A stretch of 64,000 nucleotides of DNA from Amylostereum areolatum (Eukaryota; Basidiomycota; Agaricomycetes; Russulales; Stereaceae): positions 62,001-126,000 of the forward strand of contig SAXG01000079.1 in the NCBI GenBank assembly GCA_012932865.1, read 5' to 3'. Position numbers and translations under genes: made by a program. The notes under the pieces were generated by a model. It was not told the origin of the DNA. It saw only the letters and a list, made by a program, of their open reading frames with translations, and searched no databases. Positions 56,152 through 64,000 of this stretch are shown here, piece after piece (the stretch's first letter is position 1; each line of letters starts with the position of its first letter).

Positions 56152-57641
56152 GTGCGGGAAAAAAACGAACAGGATCCCGACGACCGGCGCCGTTCAGCGC
56201 GCACGCGCGCCCGCGGTCCGCGCGCCCCTTGCGCGCCGCCGACGGGACCACGATCGTGGCGAGTCCCCGGCGGCCACCCTGTCCGCGCCGCGGCCGAGCT
56301 CGTCGGCAACAGCGAGCTCCCCCGCACCATCGAGCTCCCCCGCACCATCGAGCTCCCCCGCACCATCGAGCTCTCCCCTTCCCCGTCCCGCTCATCCTGC
56401 CCCTTCTCCCCACCCTCAAGCCCCCCCTTCTCCTCATCCTCCCCCTTCTCCCCACCCTTCTTCTCCCCGCCCCCGCCCCTCTCCCTCTCCACATCCTTCT
56501 CCAGCACCGCCCCAGATTCCCCCCTCACCCCGCCCCCGCTCTCCACCACCTCCACCTCCACCTCCACCTCCACCTCCACCTCCACCTCCACCTCCACCTC
56601 CACCTCCACCTCCTCCACCTCCACCTCCATCACCTCCTCCACCACCACCTCCGCCACCTCCTCGACATCCTCCTCGTTCCTCCTCACCCCCACCTCGCCC
56701 CGCCCCGCCTTCGTCCTCGCCGACCCGTTCGCCCCCGGCGCTTACGAACGCTTCTTCTCCCCCGCGTACGGGGGCGGGGCGTGGGCCCGGTTCGGGGCCG
56801 CGGCGGGGCTCGGGCGGGGGGGTGGGGATGGTGGGTTCGGGGGCGGGTGTTGTGTGCACGACGACGACGCCGACGACGCCGAGGAGGAGGAGGAGGACGA
56901 GGACGAGGAGGAGGAGGAGGAGGAGGAGGAGGAGGATGGAGAGGCGCGGGTGATTCGGTGGCGAGAGCCTGAGGATCGCGGGGCCTCGGACGACCACGCG
57001 CGCGCGCGCGCAGAGCACCGCCGCCACCGCCGCCGCGATCATCATCATCATCATCATCATAGACCGCAGGACGTCGAAAGCGCGGACGCGATCCCGACCG
57101 AGGCCGACGGCCCCGATCCAGCCCAGGACGAGGACGGGGATGGGGACGGGGACGGGGACGGGGACGGGGACGGGGACGGGGACGGGGACGGGGACGGGGA
57201 CGGGGACGGGGACGGCCGGCAGGTGCGCGGGAAGATCCCCGCGCTCGTATGTGGAACGCCCGGATCTGGGTGGGGGCCGGTTGGCCCTGGGGTGCCGCTC
57301 GCGCAGGACGAGGACGAGGACGAGGAAGAAAAAGAAGAAGAGGAGGAGGAGGAGGAGGAGGAGGAGGAGGAAGACGTGTTCGGGGGCGGCGGCGCGAGGC
57401 CGTCCGCCCTTTTCGGCGGGACGCGCACGCGGACGTCCGATGGCGAGCGGAGCACCGGCAAGCTGCTCCCTGGGGCCTCGCGCGCGGTGCTGGCCCACGA
57501 CGACGACGACGCGTGGGGCGAGGACGAGGACGATGCATGGGACGAGGACGAGGACGAGGACCACGCAACCCCGGTGCGCACGCCGCGATCCCGCCGCCGC
57601 CGCCGCCCTGGGAATCGGATGCTCTTCGCGATCGTGCACGA

Positions 57642-57676
<35 letters not shown>

Positions 57677-58272
57677 CCGCGACCCCCGCGCCCCCATCCC
57701 CACTGGCACTTCCCCGCCGCCGCTTCTCCCGCACGACGACGCTGCGCCCGCCACGGACCCCGCCCGCGCACCCTCGGCCTCCCGTCGACCCGGACCCGGA
57801 CGTGCACCCCCCTTTCCCCTTCCCCTTCTCCTCCCACGTCGAGCTCGCGCCTCCCTCCCACGCCCATTCGCACTCGCACGCCCACTCGCACTCGCACGCC
57901 CACGCCCACGCCGAGCCCGAGCCCGAGCCCGCGCCCCTCTTCGCACCGCGCACCCCGCGCCGCGCCGGCCTCGCGCGGGACGCGGAGACCTACGGCTGGA
58001 TGACGGGCACGCCCGACGACGAGTGGCGCGGGTACGCCCTCTGGCGCGAGCTCGCGCCCCGCCGTCGTCGTGCTCGTCGTTCTGCTGGCGTCGGAGACGA
58101 GGGGCAGGAGGCGGACGGGGACGGGGACGGGGAGGACGTGTTCGAGCGCTTCGCGGCGGTCGCTCCGCCCCCGCGTGCGCCGCCGCCACCTACCCCCGAA
58201 GCGGGAGGCGCGCGCGCGCGCGTTTTTCGACGTTGCGAACGGGGCGGCCGGGGGCGGCCGTTGTTTGGTTGA
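56152..58272 (+). CDS. acidic low-complexity orphan protein, paralogue of the 26-28 kb gene
   Basis: The 706-codon frame is supported by alignment with the duplicated gene: FSPPPPLSLSTSFSSTA matches FSPPPSLSVSTSYSS, FVLADPF matches FVLSNPF, SPAYGGGAWARFG matches PTYSGPESDAWGRFG, PLFAPRTPRRAGLARD matches SQPAPRTPLGPRRD, WMTGTPDDEWRGYALWRELAP matches WATPPADEWRVHTLRRNVAP, and DVFERFAAV matches EIERFAFAP. Between these lie simple repeats: (Ser-Thr) x about 10, poly-Glu, His7, Asp-Gly x about 15, Asp-Glu runs and Ala-His/Ser-His. No catalytic domain is seen. 56152 is a GTG, not a start; the true start is unresolved. An ATG at 56033 lies in another frame and could be joined by splicing. A polyadenylation signal lies 170 bp after the stop. 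Confidence 0.72.
57131..57214 (+). repeat. GGGGAC hexanucleotide repeat coding for (Asp-Gly)n
   Basis: About 14 near-perfect copies of GGGGAC within the 56-58 kb gene. The frame is kept because the unit is a multiple of three. Confidence 0.95.
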
Positions 58273-58443
58273 GGATCTGGAGGAGAGCGAGGTCCCCCCT
58301 TTCCTTGGTCTTTGCGAGTAGCTAGTATGCGACGACTCATGATGCATGATGCGTGACGGACGATCTGCGACGGACTGCACGCCCTCGCCCTGTTACTGTA
58401 CCACTTATCATGCTTTTTATGCTGTGCGTTTGCTATCGATGTC

Positions 58444-58449
58444 AATAAA
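58444..58449 (+). terminator. polyadenylation signal AATAAA
   Basis: TCAATAAACTGTG, 172 bp downstream of the 56-58 kb stop codon, in the first AT-richer stretch after the gene. Confidence 0.6.
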
Positions 58450-59250
58450 CTGTGTATACCGTACCTCGAGGTTCGTCTCGCTGGACGCCTTCGACGGCGA
58501 CGTCGTTCAACGTTCGCGCGCGAGGATTCATGTGGGCCAGATTCCCACGGCGTGATCCTCAAGGACGCGGCTGAGTCGTGGCCACGGGCAGAGTCGTTGG
58601 TCACTGGAACTCCAGGCGTACGCATCTGCGTCCAGGCCACAACCTGATACTATACAGATATCTCTTTCCCTCGCCTTCTGTCACGTTCCTTGCTCACATT
58701 GCCACTCCTGAAAGATACGTTCAGACCTGGACTCACCTCCCCATGACAAGAACAAGAGGTTGCAGCCGACCTCAACGGACGACCGTGCACAAATATCTCG
58801 AATTCATCGGGGGGTCCGGCCTGGACCATTGACGCGAACTTGGCGACGGAAATCCTCCAGGGTACGTTAAGTGCTTTCTGCCACGTCGATTGATGAATCT
58901 ACCTCGCCCGTATCCCTAGGACATGGCATCGCGCTGGCCCAAACGTGTTGGGTGTGGCATCGGAGTGGCCAAGTGCACCTCTGGGCCGCATCTTCAACCT
59001 TTAAGGGAACTTGAATGTTGAATGTGAGTGGTGAGCCTGCGCTATTGTTCGTCTGCTATTAAGCTGCACCGTCTTATTGTGCCTCCTGGTTTCTCCCAGA
59101 TTTGGGGGTTCCTTGGGCCAAGCTTCCCATAACACGGACGTCTTTCAGTTCGCGTCGTCAGCCCACCGACTTCCGCCCCATCCCCCCTCTCCTCTACTCA
59201 CCCCTCTCCATCGACGCTTCGCCCTCTTCTCTCTTTCATCCATCGACGGA
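58450..59250. other. intergenic region
   Basis: GC content drops here. An 84-codon plus-strand frame (58578-58832) has no support. No repeat is seen. Confidence 0.5.
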
Positions 59251-60039
59251 ATGCACGCCCTCCGTTTTCCTTCCAGGGCTCCCTATTTCCTCCACTCTCC
59301 TCCGAAAAACGCCGACCTCGCTCTCACCCACGAACTCGTCAACCACGCCGCGCAAGGACTCCTCTTCGGAAAAGCCCGCCCCCACGATCCAACCGAAGTC
59401 GTTGCCGGGCCTTGCGATCGCATTCCGGCCAGGGGATGCCACATCAAGCGCGCCTTCGACGAGGTTCGCAGGCTCTATCGCGCCTTGGCCGGCACCGAAG
59501 ACGCGAAAAGGAGGGACCAGCACATCATGCGTATTCTCTCCATAACCGTCCCCGTCATCGCGATGCTCGAAAACGTTCCCCTCCCTCGCCCTCCCCTCGC
59601 GGACGCCCGCCGGCTCGCACGGTTCCAGCGAGACCACGCGCCGCATGTGTTGGACGTCTTCCGGGCCAGGCCTGTCGAGCGTATTCCGGCCTCGTTGCGG
59701 CTTCCGCCGTTCAGCGCCATGCCCCTGGACAGCGAGCGCTCTTGTCGTCTCAATCCCATGGTTGGAAATACGCTGGTGCCGCCGGACCTACACCCCATCG
59801 AGGACGACACGCTTCCGCTCGCCCTCCGCCCGCACGTTATCTCTCCGTGGGCGTGGTTCGTCGAGAAGTTGTCGGATGAAGATACAGGGTTGGACGGAAG
59901 TGCCTGGGGAGATGATGGCGAAGTGGATCTGGTGGACTGGGAGGACGGCACGGAGCGGTCGGTGGAATATCCCGACTCAGAGGACGGCGGGGAGAGCTGC
60001 TATAATGACGAGGCCGTCGCCTATGTTTTCCTCTCCTGA
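59251..60039 (+). CDS. orphan protein, 262 residues
   Basis: Start chosen at ATG 59251 (MHALRFPSRAPYFL); the frame is open 58 codons upstream but without an ATG. The middle (about residues 60-130) is helical and non-repetitive (AFDEVRRLYRALAGTEDAK, IMRILSITVPVIAMLENVP, ARRLARFQRDHAPHVLDVF) and looks like a folded core. The C-terminus is acidic (DLVDWEDGTERSVEYPDSED). No family is recognised. The base composition is typical of the F-box genes nearby, not of the low-complexity block to the left. The frame is intact and no introns are needed. Confidence 0.65.
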   Translation: MHALRFPSRAPYFLHSPPKNADLALTHELVNHAAQGLLFGKARPHDPTEVVAGPCDRIPARGCHIKRAFDEVRRLYRALAGTEDAKRRDQHIMRILSITVPVIAMLENVPLPRPPLADARRLARFQRDHAPHVLDVFRARPVERIPASLRLPPFSAMPLDSERSCRLNPMVGNTLVPPDLHPIEDDTLPLALRPHVISPWAWFVEKLSDEDTGLDGSAWGDDGEVDLVDWEDGTERSVEYPDSEDGGESCYNDEAVAYVFLS

Positions 60040-60385
60040 GACCATGAAAAATCCTTGCATACGAAACTATTTGGCGAATTTTTCTGTTCGGTTTCCCCGT
60101 CCCGACGTCAAGCTATGAAGCAACTGCATAACATCATAAGTATCATGCAGAAGACAACGCGCCTACGCGCCAGTCACGTGTACCGCGTCAGTAAATAAAC
60201 CGCGGTGCACGCTGCGCAGACGCAGCGCCGCGCTGGCAAAAGCAATCCTATTGCCATACCCACGGCTCCTCTGGACTGCAGCTGGCATCGGTCAGGCGAT
60301 CGATACGAGTAGATGGCGAGGTAGCATGGCATGTCCCGAGTACGCTCTCACCTGCATGGCTGACAACCCCTTCTGCTGCTCTTAG
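60040..60385. other. intergenic region / leader of the F-box gene
   Basis: It contains AGTAAATAAACC near 60190 and pyrimidine-rich TTCTGCTGCTCTTAG (60371-60385), a plausible intron 3' end for the following gene. No other gene. Confidence 0.5.
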
Positions 60386-62150
60386 TGCCCCGCCCGGCAG
60401 CTTCGGCAAGGCTGAGCCCAACACATTCTGGCTGTCCATTGCGAGCCGACGGTATCAGGAAGTGTGCATCGCGAGTGGCGTCAATCCAATCGAACCTCAA
60501 GGACGCGCGGACGTAGAGACCATCATCCAACGGGAGCTGCGTTCCATCGACAGAGTGCGCCGTGCCCTGCTGGGTCAGCAAAACGCACTCAGGCCGCTGT
60601 GTCGCTTCCCTCCGGAGATCCTCTCCTACATTTTCAGCCTCGCGGACTGGCATCCGGGACACCATTCCATCTTTTATCATGGTTCCTCCATCTCACCCAT
60701 TTGCTCTCCCATTCGACTAGGATGGATCGTCGTGACACACGTATGCCGGCGATGGAGACAGGTGGCTCTTGCCAGTGCAACATTGTGGTCCACGATTGAC
60801 TTCAAGCTCGGCGCGAAGTGGGCCATGGAAACCCTCACTCGCTCTAGAAAATGCCCCATCTTCTACCATGTCGATGAAGGTGATCCGCTACAATACCATA
60901 AGGCCATTCTTCCCCGACATCTCTCGCACATCAAGAGCCTGACAATGCGCGAACAGTCAAATGCCGTAGACGTTATAGCTTCCGAATGTGTCGCGCCGGC
61001 TCCCATCCTGGAATCGTTTCGTTGCCATCGATACTGTGAAGACCCCGACGCACCAGTGGCAGGCTGTCTTCCAGTGAACCTATTTGCAGGACACGCGCCC
61101 CGCCTCCGGATAATGAAGCTCGACAATGTCGTCCCGTCCTGGGCGTGCACCGCGTTCAGCAACCTGGAACATCTATCGATCTCCTCTCCCATGCCAGAGC
61201 TTCCCTCAAACGCCGCACCCATCGTGCATCCGGAGTACGAATTATTCTACGACTTTCTGGAGCGCATGCCAGGCCTGCGGCAGTTGTCTCTCCAGTGGTG
61301 CTTCCCTTCCAGACACGACCATCCAACGGTCGACAGGCGGGTGAAATTCCCCAATCTTACGCATATCGAGGTGAATGGACTTGCGGGCGATTGCGGCGCT
61401 ATGCTTCGTCGGATCGAACTTGCGCCCGACGCCACATTTCTCGTTCACTTCGTGGTAGCAGGCGCAACCGATCTCGACATAGTCGAGTCCATGGAAGGAT
61501 TGGCCTGCCACATGCGGAGCGTGGATGACGCCAGGCCACCCATCCACACGTTGCGTGTCGCGAATTGTTCCAGCGGGGAATATGACGTCGAGGTCGAGTT
61601 TGAAGCGTGGCGGGAGTCTACCAGGAACATTCACGAGCACCTGTCTCTCATGAAGGTGCATCCTCCCATTCGAGCAATCTTTTGCGCGGATAATGAGGCC
61701 CCGGAACGTTTCCAGACGGTTTTCACGCAGGCGATGCGGGTGCTGCCGCTCGACAAAACAGAGACACTCTCATTCTCCCCTTATCCTTTCTGGACGCCTC
61801 AAACGGCAGCACAAGTCGGGTCATACATGCCTTCCGCTCTCCAACACCTCTTATTCGATGTGGAGTTAGACCCGCACCTCTCCCGCGTTCTAATTGCACC
61901 GGTGGATGGAACTCCGGCTCTCCCCCGTCTGAAAACGTTGTCGTTCGTCTCTATCACGATGGCAATCACGGCGACGGCAGCGAAGGAGGAAAAATACCTA
62001 CTTCCCCTGGAGATTGTGACGAGGAGGCAAAGACAATATACACCGCTAGAGAAGGTTTGCCTCTCCCGATGCCCATACACACCTGAAGTCATCCGCGAGC
62101 TCGAAGCTTGCGTTCCCGTCGAACATTACCCCGAGCACGTTCCTACGTGA
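60386..62150 (+). CDS. F-box/LRR-like protein, intact frame
   Basis: Substrate adaptor of SCF type by family. The coding frame is open from 60387 and matches the 30.8 kb gene from its N-terminal part (FWLSIASRRYQEV versus LWLSFAHQKLQDA) to the end. It has helix IIQRELRSIDRVRRALL, F-box CRFPPEILSYIFSLADWHPG and GWIVVTHVCRRWRQVALAS, then leucine-rich segments (FAGHAPRLRIMKLDNVV, MPGLRQLSL, VKFPNLTHIEVNGLAGDC, ALPRLKTLSFVS) and RRQRQYTPLEKVCLSRC near the C-terminus. No frameshift is seen in 588 codons, unlike its paralogue. The start codon is probably in an upstream exon, since an acceptor-like TTAG ends at 60385 and no ATG precedes in frame. Confidence 0.87.
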
Positions 62151-62650
62151 GGTGTTTCTGGACAACTGTTTCAGGCCTTTTTCAACTTCGATTGGTCGCA
62201 GTTCAACGTTCAAGTCTCAAGTCGAGTATCAAGAGTGTCGTGTAGGAGTGGGATGATCGGGGGTGGGATATCGCCCCTCGATTCCGCAACATCTGATAAA
62301 TGTTTGTATTAGGTTACTTCGATGTTCACGGCCTTCCCGCTCTGAAGACCTCAGTTTTCTATCGTAATAACCATTTTAATCGTGCATGTTTTGAGAGCAT
62401 ACGCACGGCCGCAATGCCCGAATTGAACCGAGCTACATAGGGAAGTACGACGAAAGTCGAGCTCAGGTCGATATCAACCTCACGCTGGGCGACGATGGGG
62501 TACTGCGTGATGATCCACGACCACGGCCTTCCTGAAGCTCATAGACGGCGCTAACCATGTACATAAAACAATTGTCATTGACATTACAACCATACATTGA
62601 ACCGGCGACCGACACGGAACCAGACGTTCGCTACCTAGAATACGCCCAAA
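62151..62650. other. intergenic, convergent gene ends
   Basis: It lies between the stops of the F-box gene (+) and the 63-kb gene (-). AT-richer, no coding character, no RNA gene. Confidence 0.55.
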
Positions 62651-63735
62651 TCACCACGATAAAGATGGGATGCCGCCGTCGAAACGAAGAGAATCGCCTT
62701 GGACCTGTGTTTCGAATCGAGGCAGGTTCTTGTGTCTGTACTTGCTGTACACGGTGCACAGGGTGTCCAAGACTTCCATGGCGTCGACGAGCTCGCGCAA
62801 AGCATCGAACCCGTTGACGACAGGGACCGGCTCCTGGCGATCCATGACGGGTCTTTGAGCGGGCACGAGGGGCCCTCTGAACGTCGCCCCGCGTAGAGCC
62901 TTCTCGTCGTCCTCGTCCTCGTCCTCGTAGTCTTTGTCCCAGTCGGACTCATCGCTGTCGACAGCGCGCCCGCGTTCGAGTTTGGCCTTCACGGCGCAGG
63001 CTGGGCACCCGGAGCTGCAGTCGGACCTAGTATCGTCTTCGGTGTCGTCGTCTACATCCGATGTATAGGCGGTCAAGTCGAGGTAGACCTCGAGGACCTC
63101 TTCCGCGAAGCGCTCCACGGACAAAGTGTCGGTGGCCTTCAGACGATCGGCTTGCATCTTCCACGCGATAGCCTTGAGTTTGTCGCTTGCGATGCCATGG
63201 AGGTGTCCGTATTCCTCCAGGATAGAAACCCAAAGGGGAGTCTGATCTAAGATACGCGCATCGTCAAAAAAGGTGTGGCAGTATGGATTGGAAAGAGCGC
63301 ACCTTCGTCGGCGGATTCATTCTCGTCCTCTTCGTCGTCGGCCTGTTCTAACGAGTCGATCCAAGCCTCAAACGACCGTTCATCGTCACTCGTCTCTTGT
63401 TGGGTATGAAACGGCACCGGGCCTGCGTCGTCGCCATCGTCCGCGTGACCAGGAGAGAAAATATCGGTGGGTGGATCGACCAGTTCCTCTGGGGCGCGCT
63501 GGTCGAGGGTGAGTTCGACGGACGTCGTGGGTTGTTCGGTAGTGACAGGCTCCATCGCCGTGTCGAAATGTCTGTCCAAACCATGGGTCAGTGGCCACGA
63601 AGCTTCAAAATAAGTGAAGGAAACCCACCAGAGAAACCGAACCTGTCGTCGAGGGGGGAAAGCCACTGGATCCAAGGGTCCCTCAGAGGCTTGAACCGAT
63701 GATGAGGGAATGAGAGAGCGCCGATGGCGGCACAT
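62651..63735 (-). CDS. acidic orphan protein, two exons, 342 residues
   Basis: Exons 63735-63303 and 63246-62651 (1029 nt) are joined across a 56-bp intron (GTGCGC...CTTAG). The splice restores DEG-DQTPLWVSILEEYGHLH. The N-terminal part is Ser/Pro-rich, then acidic (EQADDEEDENESADE).
The second exon contains a folded-looking block (LKAIAWKMQADRLKATDTL, ERFAEEVLEVYLDLTAYTS), a Cys motif CSSGCPACAVK, a second acidic run and a helical C-terminus (FDALRELVDAMEVLDTLC). No family is recognised. A 57-bp GT-AG-like segment inside exon 1 (near 63590-63645) would create a stop if removed, so I keep it as coding. Confidence 0.7.
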
Positions 63736-64000
63736 TTATTGAGGGATTGAACAATGGCACACGTGCGGCCGACCGAGTCGCTGAGACCTCCCCTTCATCC
63801 ATTGTCTCGTGCGTAAAGAGTCCTGAGGAATCAGGATTGGTGAGGTGCGGGTCTTGCCAGTGTTCAGAAAGCGGTACATCCTCGTATTCGAACGTTCTTG
63901 AAGAAAAATTTCCCAGAAGACGGAAGAATTTTTACGGAATGCCGTTTTGAGAGAGGATGGGAGAAGGGAATGCGGTCGTCGCTGTCACCGTCGACATCGA
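63736..64000. other. right edge, upstream of the 63-kb gene
   Basis: No supported gene or repeat in the last 265 bases. Confidence 0.5.

Overview
The window looks like a piece of a mushroom-forming basidiomycete (Agaricomycete) genome. It has many short GT-AG introns (about 50-70 bp in several genes), a Tad-type LINE, a Ty1/copia element and a Ty3/gypsy chromovirus, a DUF6589 gene, F-box/LRR-like genes and a canonical Dcn1 gene. There is one 25-base assembly gap (20585-20609).

Left third (1-22 kb) is transposon-dominated. A minus-strand LINE (1 to about 6000) has a gag-like ORF1 with three zinc knuckles and an endonuclease/RT/RNase H ORF2 that carries one in-frame stop and altered catalytic residues. 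It abuts a DUF6589 gene fragment (6160-7600, +). Convergent to that lies a spliced RecQ-family helicase (7904-10545, -) whose last two exons encode a bromodomain. Next come a 5'-truncated copia element with a 3' LTR (about 10868-14207) and a complete but broken gypsy chromovirus with two LTRs (14520-21575). Directly after the 3' LTR is an unusual array: 14-bp units built from two palindromes, in register over about 220 bp.

Middle (22.4-35 kb): a 3-kb segment is present twice in tandem (22.41-25.99 and 26.75-29.71 kb). The copies differ mainly by 1-3 nt indels, and the left copy carries a 0.5-kb G-rich expansion. The segment encodes a proline/serine-rich, acidic orphan protein, and a clear relative of it lies at 56-58 kb. 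Then follow an F-box protein (30.8-32.7, -) and an acidic orphan protein (33.2-34.4, -).

Right half (35-64 kb) is GC-rich and full of simple repeats and homopolymer G/C runs. Long overlapping open frames on both strands there are mostly chance. Supported genes are a disordered protein (36.27-37.77, +), the eight-exon neddylation factor Dcn1 (38.7-40.8, -), a multi-exon orphan (46.6-47.5, -), a polyglutamine protein with a conserved core (53.05-53.96, -), the third acidic-family member (56.15-58.27, +), an orphan (59.25-60.04, +), a second F-box protein paralogous to the first (60.4-62.15, +) and a two-exon acidic orphan (62.65-63.74, -).

Apart from Dcn1 (cullin neddylation) and the two F-box proteins (SCF substrate adaptors, which act with neddylated cullins), no shared pathway is apparent. 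Spliced models were built by hand from reading frame, GT-AG sites and family motifs; total lengths divisible by three support those for Dcn1, the helicase, DUF6589, the polyQ gene and the 63-kb gene.
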